From a filamentous cyanobacterium ESFC-1 (lineage in GTDB: Bacteria; Cyanobacteriota; Cyanobacteriia; Cyanobacteriales; Spirulinaceae): a stretch of DNA of 64,000 nt. The translations under genes were made by a program, and so were the position numbers. Where the stretch lies: contig KB904821.1 of assembly GCA_000380225.1 (NCBI GenBank), positions 3,154,744 to 3,218,743 on the forward strand. The letters run 5' to 3'. The notes beneath the pieces are model-generated. The model saw only the letters and a program-made list of their open reading frames with translations, did not search any database and was not told the DNA's origin. Shown here one piece after another: positions 17,252-27,900 of this stretch (the stretch's first letter is position 1; each line of letters begins with the position of its first letter).

Positions 17252-17534
17252 AAGTCAGTTATGAGTTTCTGTTTATTATTTTCCTTTACTCAAGAAATAG
17301 GCGATACTCAGGCTCTGCCTAGCTTCTTCTCGATCATGTAATGGAATTTGATAAATTCAACTTTATTTTAAGTAAACTTTATATTCTGACAGGCTAGATT
17401 GCTTCTCTCTTTATTCATTACAGCTTAAAGATAAAAAAAAGTAATCTGGCTAGAGTCTGAATCCTTGATTCGATCCCAAAAAAAAGCCCTCCCCCTTCAG
17501 GAAGATTGCTTTACAAAAACTTTATATTCTAGTC

Positions 17535-18311
17535 TTATTCGACTAATCCCGATCGTAATGCTCGTACCGCCGCTTGGGTGCGGTCATCAGCACAAAGCTT
17601 GCTGAGAATATTACGAACGTGGGTTTTTACCGTTCCTACCGTAATATTCAACTTTTCAGAAATGGCGGCATTGCTACAGCCTGCGACAATCAACTCTAAA
17701 ACATCTAACTCGCGCTCTGTCAAGGGGTAAGCATCCAACATTTGTTGATATTCGGGTTCTGCCGCTTCGATGGTGCGGGTGTTAGCTTCTTCTTCATCGG
17801 CTTCGAGTTCTTTCCCCGCACGGGCTTGTTTGAGGACAATACGAGCAATGGTGGGGTCAACCCAAGCATTGCCTTCGTGGGTAAGTTCAATCGCTTGTAC
17901 CAAGTTATCCAAGCTGACATCTTTAAGACTATAAGAATCAGCCCCCGCCGCAAATGCAGCTAACACCGCATCATCGTTTTTGTGCATGGTCAGAATGAGA
18001 ATTTTGGTTTGGGTAAACCCAGAATTTTTTTGCGCTTCTTTAATGCGTTGGGTGACTTCGATGCCGTCCATATCCGGTAAACCAATGTCTACAACGGCGA
18101 CATCGGGCTTGGTTCTCGTAATCGCACTCAAACCTTCTTGGGCAGTTGCAGCATCCCCCACAACTTCAATATTTTCAGCTTGTTGCATGGCAGCCACCAA
18201 ACCAACTCGGCTGAGATGATGATCTTCAATTAAAACGACGCGGATTTTACTCATATTTCGGCAAGAAGCAAGACAATAGTCGGGAAAAGTGGGTTGAGCG
18301 GCAACCGTCAT
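17535..18311 (-). CDS. NarL/LuxR-type response regulator
   Basis: 258 aa. The receiver has Glu29-Asp30, phosphoacceptor Asp75 (VAVVDIGLPDMDG) and the conserved Lys in the SYSLKDVS loop. An acidic linker (KELEADEEEANTRT) joins it to a LuxR helix-turn-helix (LTERELDVLELIVAGCSNAAISEKLNITVGTVKTHVRNILSKL). It is a DNA-binding transcription regulator. The start could be Met20 (MSKIRVVLIED), which matches the usual family N-terminus better. The adjacent kinases at 18.8-22.8 kb are divergent and could be partners, but nothing in the sequence proves it. Confidence 0.9.
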   Translation of the reverse strand: MTVAAQPTFPDYCLASCRNMSKIRVVLIEDHHLSRVGLVAAMQQAENIEVVGDAATAQEGLSAITRTKPDVAVVDIGLPDMDGIEVTQRIKEAQKNSGFTQTKILILTMHKNDDAVLAAFAAGADSYSLKDVSLDNLVQAIELTHEGNAWVDPTIARIVLKQARAGKELEADEEEANTRTIEAAEPEYQQMLDAYPLTERELDVLELIVAGCSNAAISEKLNITVGTVKTHVRNILSKLCADDRTQAAVRALRSGLVE

Positions 18312-18811
18312 TTAGGTTTAAAAAACTCTAGTAATCCGTTAACATTTCGATGATGTCGGTATTTTAGTAGTGGAGCGGTTTTGCCTTAAGAGCAGATTCC
18401 ACTTTTCTCGATTTACCTTTCGATAGTACTACGCTCTGTTCCCTTTACAACTCTCCTAGGATAGATGCAAATTGACAGTTTTTGAGTTTTACTGTAAATC
18501 GAGTCGTCTTCCTTAAAGTCATCTCTTAGATGAAAATGAGGAAAACCATTGATTTATCACAATCGCAATTGTGGGTTGAGCGTCGGTCGATCTGCCAAGA
18601 TCATAACGGGAGAAAACCGCGTTTCTAAAACAATTGTACTAAAAAGGAGTTGCATCTTGCCTTCAAAGCGATTCGCCATACCGTATCCCCGGAATCATCA
18701 AATTAAATTCGTGGGTTTCGCCTCCTCATCGAGAGCGAAACAGGGGCAAATTTCGCGTTTGAGACTCACAAAGACTGTCAAAAACAAAAGTAATAATAAA
18801 CTGTTAATGCA
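18312..18811. other. Divergent intergenic region, nothing recognised
   Basis: About 500 bp between the LuxR regulator and the PAS kinase, presumably carrying both promoters. No repeat, hairpin or RNA gene was identified. An open frame at 18549-18845 has no credible composition or ribosome site. Confidence 0.4.
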
Positions 18812-21367
18812 ATGGGCTGCCACCGAACCAACGCCAGTTGGGTAGCAACAATCTCTAAGGACGCTGCTAAACGCTCTGATAATCTCTATTCATTCGAGCG
18901 CTCTCATTCATCTCCCCGCAAATCTTCAAATTCCTTTCACTCTCCAGTGTCTGATGAAATTAATTCCATGTTGTCTCAATCCAATCAAACGGACTTACTG
19001 GATTATTTACCCCACATGACCGGGGTGGCTGATGCCCACGGTCGGATGCAAAAGTTTAACGCCAGATGGCGTGATTATACAGGATTGTCCGAGTCGCGAT
19101 CGCGCTGTTGGGGTTTTTTAGAAGCCATTCATCCCCATCACCGCGATCGCTTTTTGCAAGAATGGCAAGCGGCGGTGAAGTGGCAAAACAGCTACACCAG
19201 CGAGCTAGAACTTCGTCGCCACGATGGTTGTTATCGGCGAACCATCTTTCGCGGGGAACCCATCCGCGACGACCAAAATGCGATTGTGGGTTGGATGAGT
19301 ACCTACACCGAAGCGAAACGCCTCGATCGCATCGAAGCCCAACTCCAACAAAAGCAATCTTTTCTCGATACATTATTAGATAATTTGTCCGACGCGATTG
19401 TGACTTGTAACAGCGAGGGTGTGGTTACTTTGTTTAACCAAGCCGCCCAAGAATTTCACAATCTGCCCCAAGCCGAAATTCCTTCCCAAGAATGGGCAGA
19501 ATATTACAGTTTGTATCGCGCTGACGGTACAGTTCCCCTCAAAACCGAAGAAACGCCCTTATGGAGAGCGTTACAAGGGGAGTCGGTGCGGAACTGTGAA
19601 ATGCAAATTATCCCGAAAGACGGTAAACCTCGCTCGGTTTTGGTTAATGGCGATCCGATTCGTTCGGTAACTCATAAAATTGTCGGGGCGATTGTGGCGA
19701 TGCGGGATATTAGCGATCGCGTGGCCGCCGAAAAAGCCCTTAAAGCCAGCGAGCAACGCTTTCGGGCTGTATTTAACCAAACCTTTCAGTTTATTGGCGT
19801 GATGCAGCCGGACGGCACTCTGCTCGAAATCAATCAAACGGCGTTAGATTTTGGGGGCTTGAGGGCCGAACAAGTGGTCGATCGCCCCTTTTGGCAAGCG
19901 CCTTGGTGGGGGACTTATACCGCAGGCCAACCCCTCACCCCCAAACAACAACATTTAAAAGACGCGATCGCCTCTGCCGCTCAAGGTGAGTTTATTCGCT
20001 ACGAAGTGGAGGTATATGGCCGCAATAAGGCGATCGCCATCATAGACTTTTCGATTAAACCCATTTACGACAACTTGGGTAACGTGGTGTTGCTGATTCC
20101 CGAAGGCCGCGACATTACCGACCGCAAAACCGCCGAAACCGAAATACAGCAACTCAACGCCGAACTCGAAAGACAACTCAAACAAGGCACCGATCAACTC
20201 ATTCAAAGCGAACGCTTGTATCGCAAAGTCGTTAACAGCGTTGAAGAAGTAATCTTTCAAACCGATACCCAGGGAAATTGGACATTTCTGAGTCCCGCTT
20301 GGACTAAAATCACCGAATATCCCATTAAAGAAAGTCTGCATACCGCTTTTGTTGATTGCGTATATGCCGAAGAAGACCAAGAGCAACTCCTTGAACTGTT
20401 TACAGAGTTGATCCAAGGCGATCGCGAAGACTTTGAATACGAATATCGCTGTCTCACCAAAAACCAAAACTTTTGCTGGCTCGAAATTTACGTTCAAGTC
20501 GAGCGACAACCTGCTCGTTCCTCGGAGGGCGATCGCCCTATCCTCGGCACTTACGGCACGATTAACGACATTACCGAACGCAAACAAACCGAGGCGATTC
20601 TCAAAGCCAAAGCCGATGAACTCGCGCGTCAAAGACAGCAAATTCAGTTGCAAAACCTCCAACTCCAAGAAGCCTCGCAACTAAAATCCCAGTTTTTGGC
20701 CACCATGTCCCACGAACTGCGAACCCCCATGAATGCCATTATGGGCTTTTCGCAAATGCTGTTATTACAACAACACGGCGATCTGCAAAATCATCAACTG
20801 GATATGGTCGAACGCATTTTCAACAATAGTCAAAATCTCTTGACCATGTTGAATGAAGTCCTCGACTTTTCCAAAATCGAAGCGGGTCATTTGGAGTTGA
20901 ACCCCGAACCCGTCGATCTGGCCATGCTGGTGACTTTTACAGTAGAAGAAATGCGGTCTTTGGCGATTAAAAAAGGGTTAACTCTACAAGTTAACCTGAA
21001 CTTGCACAATACCCAAGCCATTGTTGACCACAATTGTTTGCGACGGATTTTGATTAACTTAATCTCGAATGCGGTGAAGTTTACAGAATCCGGTAGTATT
21101 TGTGTGGAATTACAAGAAACTTACCCCGATCGCATTGCCCTGACTGTTACCGATACCGGGATTGGCATTAGTTCTCAGCAAATCGATGAAATCTTCGACG
21201 CATTTCGCCAACTTGACCAAAGTTTGACCCGGCAACATTCGGGAACCGGATTGGGTTTGGCGATCGCGAAGTCGATTATTGAAATGATGAAAGGCACAAT
21301 CAGCGTCGAAAGTCAACTTCATCAAGGATCAACATTTCGGGTTGAATTTCCCCGTCATGTTCAGTAG
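18812..21367 (+). CDS. Multi-PAS sensor histidine kinase
   Basis: Up to 851 aa, apparently cytosolic since no membrane segment is seen. About four PAS/PAC domains come in tandem; PAC ends such as AIVAMRDISDRVAAEKAL, LLIPEGRDITDRKTAE and GTYGTINDITERKQTE mark the borders. A short coiled coil follows, then HisKA with the phosphorylated His in FLATMSHELRTPMNAIMGF (residue 634), and an HATPase with NLISNAVKFTESG, DTGIGIS and GTGLGLAIAKSIIEMM. The start at 18812 has no ribosome site; ATG 18968 (MLSQSNQTDLLDYLPHM) is a good alternative and begins just before the first PAS domain. The input signal is unknown. Confidence 0.9.
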   Translation: MGCHRTNASWVATISKDAAKRSDNLYSFERSHSSPRKSSNSFHSPVSDEINSMLSQSNQTDLLDYLPHMTGVADAHGRMQKFNARWRDYTGLSESRSRCWGFLEAIHPHHRDRFLQEWQAAVKWQNSYTSELELRRHDGCYRRTIFRGEPIRDDQNAIVGWMSTYTEAKRLDRIEAQLQQKQSFLDTLLDNLSDAIVTCNSEGVVTLFNQAAQEFHNLPQAEIPSQEWAEYYSLYRADGTVPLKTEETPLWRALQGESVRNCEMQIIPKDGKPRSVLVNGDPIRSVTHKIVGAIVAMRDISDRVAAEKALKASEQRFRAVFNQTFQFIGVMQPDGTLLEINQTALDFGGLRAEQVVDRPFWQAPWWGTYTAGQPLTPKQQHLKDAIASAAQGEFIRYEVEVYGRNKAIAIIDFSIKPIYDNLGNVVLLIPEGRDITDRKTAETEIQQLNAELERQLKQGTDQLIQSERLYRKVVNSVEEVIFQTDTQGNWTFLSPAWTKITEYPIKESLHTAFVDCVYAEEDQEQLLELFTELIQGDREDFEYEYRCLTKNQNFCWLEIYVQVERQPARSSEGDRPILGTYGTINDITERKQTEAILKAKADELARQRQQIQLQNLQLQEASQLKSQFLATMSHELRTPMNAIMGFSQMLLLQQHGDLQNHQLDMVERIFNNSQNLLTMLNEVLDFSKIEAGHLELNPEPVDLAMLVTFTVEEMRSLAIKKGLTLQVNLNLHNTQAIVDHNCLRRILINLISNAVKFTESGSICVELQETYPDRIALTVTDTGIGISSQQIDEIFDAFRQLDQSLTRQHSGTGLGLAIAKSIIEMMKGTISVESQLHQGSTFRVEFPRHVQ

Positions 21368-21640
21368 TTTACTAACAGCACTAAAAAACATTTTTCTGAA
21401 TAAATTGTTAGTTGTTAGTCGTTGGCATTTCTCAGGTGACGGGATCGGCTTTTCCTGGCAAAATTCCTGAGAAACTTGGCCTTTAGGTAGACTCTTATGG
21501 GTATTGCTCCAAGCTAAAATTTACTAAGACGGTGGTTTCCCCAAAAGTCACTCTAAGTTTATTAGAGAGTAAAATTCCCAAAAAAGCTATTTCCTAAGCT
21601 TCAAAAAGTAACTTAAATTTGTATTGCGGTACGCTCGCTT

Positions 21641-22759
21641 ATGTCCAACTATATCCTCGCTGTAGACGATACCCCCGATAACCTCTTTTTGGTACAACTG
21701 GCCCTCGAACAAGAAGGCCATGAGGTTGTTTTGGTGGACAACGGCAGAGCAGCTTTATCCCAAATTGCCAAATCTCCCCCGGATTTGATTGTACTTGATG
21801 TGATGATGCCGGGAATGGATGGTTATGAGGTGACAAGGCGTATTCGTAGCAATCCCAATTTATCTTTTATTCCGATTTTGCTGATTACGGCTCACGAACA
21901 GCCAAGCGTGGTACGCGGCTTAGACGAAGGAGCCGACGAGTTTATCCGTAAACCCGTCCGAATTGATGAATTGCAAGCCAGGGTGCGATCGCTCCTGCGA
22001 CTCAAGCAAAGCATCGATCAACGGGAAAACTTTGTTCACTGTCTAACTCACGATCTGCGAACTCCCCTCGTTGCGGCGAATCGGATGTTAAAGCTGATTC
22101 AAAAAGGAGTTTTTGGGGAAGTGGCAGAAAAGGTAAATGAATCCCTCGAAACGATCCATTCGAGTAATGATAATCTCCTCGATCTCCTGAATAACTTGCT
22201 CGAAGTTTATTGTTACGATGTCGGTCAAAAACACCTTAACTTTATTGAATTTGACCTCACCCAACTCCTCGAAGAAATCGCCGCCGAACTCACTCCCTTG
22301 ATCGATGATAAAGAGATCGATTTACGCTTACATTGGGATAAACAAACGAATTTGCGGGGCGATCGCCTCGAACTGCGCCGCGTTTTGACCAATTTAATCA
22401 GCAATGGTCTTAAATTTACTGATTCTGGTTCTGTAGAAGTCCGTCTTCAGGAAAAAGACAATGAATTAATCCTCGTCGTCGAAGATACAGGAGTCGGCAT
22501 TTCTCCGGCAGAAATTCAACGCATTTTTGAGCGTTTTCGTCAAGGGAGTAACAAGCGATCGGGAACGGGTTTAGGCTTACATTTGTGTCGGCAAATCATC
22601 CAAGCCCATAACGGCACTTTAGAAGTTAATTCTCAAGTGAACGAAGGGACTTGTTTTACAATTCATCTTCCCCGTCATCCTGAAATGAATTCAAGTCAAA
22701 ACCAGGAACCCGAAGCAGAAAAATTGAGTGTTTCCTATCGCAACCGCGAATACCGATAA
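21641..22759 (+). CDS. Response-regulator/histidine-kinase hybrid
   Basis: 372 aa. The N-terminal receiver has Asp9-Asp10, phosphoacceptor Asp53 (LIVLDVMMPGMDGYEV) and Lys in EFIRKPVR. HisKA follows with His137 (HCLTHDLRTPLVAANRML), then an HATPase with NLISNGLKFTDSG, DTGVGIS and GTGLGLHLC. The order receiver then kinase is a cyanobacterial pattern in which receiver phosphorylation tunes the kinase. It lies 273 bp after the PAS kinase in the same direction, so the two could form one phosphorelay, but there is no overlap or tight coupling. Confidence 0.92.
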   Translation: MSNYILAVDDTPDNLFLVQLALEQEGHEVVLVDNGRAALSQIAKSPPDLIVLDVMMPGMDGYEVTRRIRSNPNLSFIPILLITAHEQPSVVRGLDEGADEFIRKPVRIDELQARVRSLLRLKQSIDQRENFVHCLTHDLRTPLVAANRMLKLIQKGVFGEVAEKVNESLETIHSSNDNLLDLLNNLLEVYCYDVGQKHLNFIEFDLTQLLEEIAAELTPLIDDKEIDLRLHWDKQTNLRGDRLELRRVLTNLISNGLKFTDSGSVEVRLQEKDNELILVVEDTGVGISPAEIQRIFERFRQGSNKRSGTGLGLHLCRQIIQAHNGTLEVNSQVNEGTCFTIHLPRHPEMNSSQNQEPEAEKLSVSYRNREYR

Positions 22760-22817
22760 TTATTATCAACGAGGACAAGATACAGTAGGGTAGGCAGTGA
22801 ATACCTCATAACCCTTT

Positions 22818-23906
22818 ATGCGTCGTCGTCAATTTCTACAAACTGCGGGAGCAACCCTTTCCGGTTTAGGTTTATCAAGTTGTGGTTGGACTTTAGCCAG
22901 CGTCAGCGATGAGCCGATCCCAACAGGCGATCGCGATACTTTGTATATCTATACCTGGGCGGGTTATACCGATGACAACCTTTTAGCTCGGTTTAAGGCG
23001 GAAACAGGCTACCGGGCGATCGCGGATGTGTTTGACTCCAATGAAGCCATGTTAGCCCGTATTCAAGCCAGTGGCGGCGGCGGTTACAGCATTTTGTATC
23101 CGTCCGATTACATGGTACAGAAAATGAAAGCCCTGGGGATGTTGTCCCCCTTGGAGCGATCGCGCCTGGTGGGTAAGGAGCGCTTATTTGAACGTTTCCG
23201 CAATCCCCAATACGATCCCGGTAATCGCTACAGTATCCCGGTGAGTTGGGGAACCACAGGACTAATTTATAATCGTCAGAAATTAGCAGAAGCCCCCCAA
23301 GATTGGGATTATTTGTGGAAAAATCAGGATAAAATCACCAAACGCTTTACCTTACTCAATGATGTGCGGGAAGTCCTCGGCGCAATTTTAAAATTTCAAG
23401 GTCACTCCTACAACGCCATTGATTCAGAAGAGATTCGTCAAGCCTACGAACAACTGCAACGACTCAAACCCGCGATCGCCTCCTTCACCTCAGATGCCTG
23501 GCGCAATCAAATCCTAAGCGGCGATTTATGGCTGGCCATGTGCTATTCTGCCGATGCCAATGAAGTCATGCGCGAAAGCGACGACTTGCGCTATTTGCTG
23601 CCTTTGAGTGGGTCTTGTGTCTCCACAGATGCTTTAGTCATTCCCCGCACCGCCCCCAATCCCGATGCCGCCTATGCCTGGATTAACTTTATGCTACAAC
23701 CCGATGTCGCGGCTCAAATTTGCAAGCGTTTGAGCTTTGCGACTCCGAACGAGTTGGCCTTTAAACAACTCCCCGAAACCCTACAACAAAATACCAGTTT
23801 ATTTCCTCCCGACCCCGCGATCGGACGCTGCGAGGAAATTTCCCCCGTCGGCGATGATGTCGGCGCAGTCTATGACCGCTACTGGACATTACTCACCAGC
23901 AGCTAA
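22818..23906 (+). CDS. potD: PotD/PotF-type polyamine-binding lipoprotein
   Basis: 362-aa substrate-binding protein of a spermidine/putrescine ABC importer. The N-terminus combines a twin-arginine-like MRRRQFLQTAG and a lipobox LSSC (Cys22), so it is probably a membrane-anchored periplasmic lipoprotein. Typical blocks are LYIYTWAGYTDDNLLARFKAETG, DVFDSNEAMLARI, YSIPVSWGTTGLIYN, and the C-terminal DAAYAWINFMLQPDVAAQI. No potABC genes are adjacent, so the permease is encoded elsewhere. It lies 58 bp after the hybrid kinase on the same strand. Confidence 0.9.
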   Translation: MRRRQFLQTAGATLSGLGLSSCGWTLASVSDEPIPTGDRDTLYIYTWAGYTDDNLLARFKAETGYRAIADVFDSNEAMLARIQASGGGGYSILYPSDYMVQKMKALGMLSPLERSRLVGKERLFERFRNPQYDPGNRYSIPVSWGTTGLIYNRQKLAEAPQDWDYLWKNQDKITKRFTLLNDVREVLGAILKFQGHSYNAIDSEEIRQAYEQLQRLKPAIASFTSDAWRNQILSGDLWLAMCYSADANEVMRESDDLRYLLPLSGSCVSTDALVIPRTAPNPDAAYAWINFMLQPDVAAQICKRLSFATPNELAFKQLPETLQQNTSLFPPDPAIGRCEEISPVGDDVGAVYDRYWTLLTSS

Positions 23907-23963
23907 AAATGTATAGCAACCGCCAAAGCAGTTAAGACACCGCCTCAATTTTTAGAAAACAAG

Positions 23964-23998
23964 CCCCTCTCCCGTGGGAGAGGGGTTGGGGTGAGGGC
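23964..23998. repeat. Repeat family E hairpin (CCCCTCTCCC/GGGAGAGGGG)
   Basis: Perfect 10-bp stem with a 2-nt centre, followed by TTGGGGTGAGGGC. The same element lies in opposite orientation after ileS at 31648-31683, and a partial one at 14263-14286. Placed 57 bp after the potD stop, it could end transcription. Confidence 0.85.
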
Positions 23999-24100
23999 AA
24001 ACCCCACCACGTCCTAACCTGAAGTGCTACTGCTATAGGTGTATTGGGGGGACTAGCCCCCCTAATACTAAATCCGCTTACCACAACCCATCTATTTTCT

Positions 24101-24157
24101 AGTCTGCGAAGGCAGACTTTGCTCTCATTAGCCCCGGATTTCAATCCGTGGGCGGGT
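24101..24157 (+). repeat. Dispersed repeat family D, copy 1
   Basis: AGTCTGCGAAGGCAGACTTT hairpin followed by TTAGCCCCGGATTTCAATCC and GTGGGCGGGTT. The second copy is at 48118-48175. This one ends at the stop codon of the exported protein gene (24157). Confidence 0.85.
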
Positions 24158-24762
24158 TAGCGGGATAAAGGGGGTGTCGAAACCGGATTTGGTATAACGC
24201 GATCTAAAGCTGTGAATGATGTATCACCGCCAGTACTACCATTTCCCATTAACAACAAATCGTTAGCAGAATCCTCCGCAGGAACAAACATCATGTCGCC
24301 GGACAACGGATAACCTGAGTTACTGAAAGTCACTACCTTAAAATATCCGTTGGCTGGCAGTAAAATAAACGGAAAAACATCCAGTTCAGCCAAGGATGTT
24401 TCGTCCAAAACTGTTACTGTTCCGGCCATGGTAATTGTCGTCAACAGCCGTTGAAAGAACAACTCTTGCCATTCTGGAGGGAGTTGCGAAAAAACGGTGG
24501 GGTCTGCCTTCAACTCAATAATAGCCTCGCTATCTTGAGTACCCACCATACTACTACCAAGCCGCGCACTCAGATCATCATTCATTTGCCAGCGACCTTC
24601 GAGACGTTGGATAACGGCATTCTCAAGATAGCGAGGAAAAACGATACTGCTGTTATCTTCAATCTTGTCAGTTTCATCGGATTCTGCTTTCACTGCGGTA
24701 GCCATAACCGAAGATGTCGTCAGAGTGAGCAGCAGAATGGCAACTTTGAGGGTGTTGATCAT
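24157..24762 (-). CDS. Exported protein of unknown function
   Basis: 201 aa with a signal peptide (INTLKVAILLLTLTTSSVMATAVKA, cleaved near residue 27). The mature part has no recognised domain. A hydrophobic stretch (LLTTITMAGTVTVLDETSLAELDVFPFILLPANGYFKVVTF) suggests a beta-rich fold. The C-terminus (VIPNPVSTPPLSR) abuts a family D repeat, so the last residues may be repeat-derived. It could be a periplasmic or outer-membrane-associated protein. Confidence 0.65.
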   Translation of the reverse strand: MINTLKVAILLLTLTTSSVMATAVKAESDETDKIEDNSSIVFPRYLENAVIQRLEGRWQMNDDLSARLGSSMVGTQDSEAIIELKADPTVFSQLPPEWQELFFQRLLTTITMAGTVTVLDETSLAELDVFPFILLPANGYFKVVTFSNSGYPLSGDMMFVPAEDSANDLLLMGNGSTGGDTSFTALDRVIPNPVSTPPLSR

Positions 24763-24871
24763 TTCGAGTTACATCATGAGTGAAAAATTAGACGGTTTTT
24801 GTCTGTCTTATCACTCCTACACCGATTCTGTCTGACTTTACGCACAATTATTGCAATATCACAGTTGTAAC

Positions 24872-26791
24872 CTAATTCCCTGCCGTGACTGCCTCAGTGG
24901 TACGATTTTGTACCTCTAAATAAATCAACAAAGCATTCACATCCGCCGGATTTACGCCGCCAATGCGAGAGGCTTGACCAATGGTGAGGGGACGCACCTT
25001 CGTTAACTTCTCCCGCGATTCCATCGAGAGAGTTTCGATGGCCATGTAGTCGATATCGGCAGGTAACTTGCGATTGGCGTGACGGGAAACCTGGTCGATT
25101 TGGTTTTGCTGGCGTTGGATGTAGCCAGAATATTTAATGGCGATTTCTGCCCCTTCTTTCTCGGCTTTTGCCAGGTCGAGATTGCCGAGGTTATAGCGTT
25201 CTAAGTCCTCGTAATGGAAACCGGGACGCAGCAACAATTCAGCCAGGGTAATAGACCCCTTGATTCTTTGTTGGGTATCCGCGACAATTTGCACTCCCAC
25301 TTCATCCCGTTCCTTAACGCGGGTATCGTGGAGGCGTTCTTTTTCGGCGGTGATGTTGGCATATTTGCGTTGAAATAAGTCCCAACGACGGTCATCAATC
25401 AAGCCGATTTCGCGACCGAGGGGAGTCAGGCGTTCGTCAGCGTTATCCGACCGCAACACCAAGCGATATTCCGACCGAGAGGTAAGCATTCGGTAGGGTT
25501 CTCGCAACTCCTTGGTACACAAATCGTCAATTAACGTGCCGATGTAGCTTTGTTCGCGGGGGAAAATCAGCATTTCTTGACCCCGCGCGAAACGTACCGC
25601 ATTAATTCCGGCGACAATGCCTTGGGCTGCGGCTTCCTCGTAACCCGTTGTCCCGTTAACTTGTCCCGCAGAGAATAGCCCCTCAATTTTCTTGGTCATC
25701 AGGGTAGGGAAACATTGAGTCGCGGGGAGATAATCGTATTCGACCGCATAGGCAGGCCGCAGCATCGTACAGTTTTCCAAACCGGGGAGACTCCGCAGCA
25801 TTTCCAGTTGCAGGGTTTCCGGTAAACCCGTGGAGAAGCCCTGGATATAAAGTTCGGGAATGTCGCGACCTTCCGGTTCGATAAAGATTTGGTGGGATTC
25901 TTTATCGGCAAAGCGCACGATTTTGTCCTCAATACTGGGACAATAGCGGGGACCTCTGGCTTCGACCCAACCGCCATACACCGGGGAGAGGTGGAGGTTT
26001 TCGCGGATGAGTTCGTGGGTTCGGGGGGTGGTGCGGGTGAGATAACAGTTCATTTGTTCCCGTTCTACCCAGGCTTCGGGGTCGAAGCTAAACCACCGCA
26101 CTTCCTCATCGGGGGGTTGCGGTTCCATTTTGCTGTAGTCCACCGACCGCTTATCCACGCGGGCTGGTGTTCCGGTTTTGAGGCGGTCGGTTTCAAAGCC
26201 TAAATTATTTAATGTCTCTGTTAACCCCACGGCGGCAAATTCGCCAGCGCGTCCGGCAGGCATGGATTTGTTACCAATCCAGATTGTACCGCCAAGGAAT
26301 GTCCCAGTGGTGAGGACAACGGCTTTGGCGGCAAAGCAAGTGCCGAAATAAGTCTGTACGCCGAGAATTTCGTCGTTTTTCCCCAGTACCAAGTCCGTGG
26401 CCATGCCTTCGCGAATGCTGAGGTTTTCCTGATTCTCGACGATTTCTTTCATCACCTTGGCGTATTCCCGCTTGTCGGTTTGCGCCCGTAATGCCCAAAC
26501 TGCGGGCCCTCGCGAGGCGTTGAGGACGCGCTTTTGGAGATAGGTGCGGTCGGCCATTTTGCCAATTTCACCGCCGAGGGCATCAACTTCGTGGGTGAGT
26601 TGGGATTTGGCAGGGCCACCCACGGCGGGGTTACAGGGTTGCCAGGCGATTCTATCGAGGTTCAGGGTTAACATCAGCGTCCGACACCCCAGACGGGCTG
26701 AGGCCAGGGCGGCTTCACAACCGGAATGGCCGGCCCCGATGACGATGACATCAAATTCGTCTTGGTAATTTACTGGGGTTCTAACGGTCAT
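24872..26791 (-). CDS. mnmG: MnmG (GidA), tRNA U34 carboxymethylaminomethyl synthase subunit
   Basis: FAD-dependent enzyme that works with MnmE to modify wobble uridine 34 of certain tRNAs. At 639 aa it is full length. It has the N-terminal FAD motif [22 protein letters not shown], the [13 protein letters not shown] signature, [11 protein letters not shown], and the C-terminal helical domain ([45 protein letters not shown]). The last domain binds MnmE and tRNA. It is a single gene with mnmE not in the window. Confidence 0.97.
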   Translation of the reverse strand: MTVRTPVNYQDEFDVIVIGAGHSGCEAALASARLGCRTLMLTLNLDRIAWQPCNPAVGGPAKSQLTHEVDALGGEIGKMADRTYLQKRVLNASRGPAVWALRAQTDKREYAKVMKEIVENQENLSIREGMATDLVLGKNDEILGVQTYFGTCFAAKAVVLTTGTFLGGTIWIGNKSMPAGRAGEFAAVGLTETLNNLGFETDRLKTGTPARVDKRSVDYSKMEPQPPDEEVRWFSFDPEAWVEREQMNCYLTRTTPRTHELIRENLHLSPVYGGWVEARGPRYCPSIEDKIVRFADKESHQIFIEPEGRDIPELYIQGFSTGLPETLQLEMLRSLPGLENCTMLRPAYAVEYDYLPATQCFPTLMTKKIEGLFSAGQVNGTTGYEEAAAQGIVAGINAVRFARGQEMLIFPREQSYIGTLIDDLCTKELREPYRMLTSRSEYRLVLRSDNADERLTPLGREIGLIDDRRWDLFQRKYANITAEKERLHDTRVKERDEVGVQIVADTQQRIKGSITLAELLLRPGFHYEDLERYNLGNLDLAKAEKEGAEIAIKYSGYIQRQQNQIDQVSRHANRKLPADIDYMAIETLSMESREKLTKVRPLTIGQASRIGGVNPADVNALLIYLEVQNRTTEAVTAGN

Positions 26792-26880
26792 GGTTTCGGC
26801 GTGGTAAGGGTTACTTATGTTTTATTGTAGCGGTTTGGGTGGGGGGAAAAGGGGGCGGCAAGACTCAATCAATTTATCCC

Positions 26881-27291
26881 CTAAGCTTGCCAAAACATGA
26901 GACCGGGGAATACGCCTAAATCCCGATAATCTAATGTCCACACTTCTGCCTTTAAACGCATCGCCACATACACCACCGAGGCATCGGCTAAAGTGCCTGA
27001 CCAATTCGGGAAGCGCAAGACAATCTCTTTGATTGCTGCTAATTCAGGCTCCGCGATCGCGTACACTTCAAAACTCTGCTCTAGGGCAACAAACACTGCC
27101 TGGGCTAACTTCGCTCCTCCTTGTTGTAAGAGCCAGCGATACACTTCAAAGACAATGGGCAAGGGTAAAACCATGCGATCGCCCTGGGCTTGCAGTTGCT
27201 TGAATCCTGCTACCGCTTGCGGGTGGTAGCGGTCTTTGGCAAAGAGAACCGCAATCAAAGGGCCCGAATCAATCACAATCGTTGGCTTCAA
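26881..27291 (-). CDS. VapC-like PIN-domain toxin
   Basis: 136 aa PIN nuclease, predicted ribonuclease toxin of a type II toxin-antitoxin pair. The acidic active-site residues are present: Asp8 (VIDSGPLIAVL), Glu49 (PIVFEVYRW), Asp103 (TLADASVVYVA) and Asp121/Asp124 (TLDYRD). It overlaps the upstream antitoxin by 4 bp (27288-27291), the usual antitoxin-toxin coupling. The gene ends 89 bp from the mnmG start. Confidence 0.85.
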   Translation of the reverse strand: MKPTIVIDSGPLIAVLFAKDRYHPQAVAGFKQLQAQGDRMVLPLPIVFEVYRWLLQQGGAKLAQAVFVALEQSFEVYAIAEPELAAIKEIVLRFPNWSGTLADASVVYVAMRLKAEVWTLDYRDLGVFPGLMFWQA

Positions 27292-27485
27292 AAGTCCTCT
27301 GCCTCCTCATCTGCGTGGTGAGGTGCATCGGACACGGCCCCCGCAAACTCTAAAAAGTGCGCCACATCTTTCTGGGCCAATTCTTTTTCTACGGCTTGTT
27401 GAATGAACTTAGAGAGATTCTGGTCTCCTAGCTTCTCCTCAATCCGTTTGGCTAACTCATCGGGAAGATAAATTGTTGTTCTCAT
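27288..27485 (-). CDS. Ribbon-helix-helix antitoxin of the VapC pair
   Basis: 65 aa. The N-terminal half (MRTTIYLPDELAKRIEEKLGDQNLSKFIQQAVEKEL) is a ribbon-helix-helix DNA-binding fold. The acidic C-terminal tail (FAGAVSDAPHHADEEAEDF) would wrap the toxin. It probably autorepresses the operon from the promoter region upstream. It overlaps the toxin gene by 4 bp. Confidence 0.85.
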   Translation of the reverse strand: MRTTIYLPDELAKRIEEKLGDQNLSKFIQQAVEKELAQKDVAHFLEFAGAVSDAPHHADEEAEDF

Positions 27486-27900
27486 GGTTATTGGCTCAAA
27501 CTCATACTTTTATCATACCTCAACTTTTGGGGGGGGGGCTGATTAGGTCAGAAAGTTCAGTTAATTTGGTATTTATCGCAAAATTATCGCAAATTCACCG
27601 GAAAACGTTGTAAATAAGCCAAATTCGGTTAAAGAGAGCGTTAAAGCTTTTTCTTCTGGTTCAGTGTATTGCCGTGACACAGCTAAAATGAGGCTTGATA
27701 GTAGGGTGACGAAGCGCGTAGCGTAACGCACCGAAATGTAGACATTTTAGCGGTAATGACTATCACATAAATTAAAGTGTGTCGCGCCAGTAGTGTAGGG
27801 TAAATGCTTTGTGCGATCGCCACTTTAATAAGTCATGGATAATAGTAATTGCACGCCTTACGTCTTACAACAGTTTACCAATTCACCACAACGATTCAGA
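27486..27900. other. Intergenic region with a G run and a palindromic repeat
   Basis: Contains a run of ten G (27529-27538) close to the antitoxin start. It also has an inverted-repeat-rich stretch (GACGAAGCGCGTAGCG, TAACGCACCG, about 27706-27733) of a type common in cyanobacterial intergenic DNA. No gene is seen before xisH. Confidence 0.5.

Noticed and set aside
18549-18845. 98-residue open frame before the PAS kinase.
   Set aside because: No homology impression, basic low-information sequence, and it overlaps the kinase start in a different frame.
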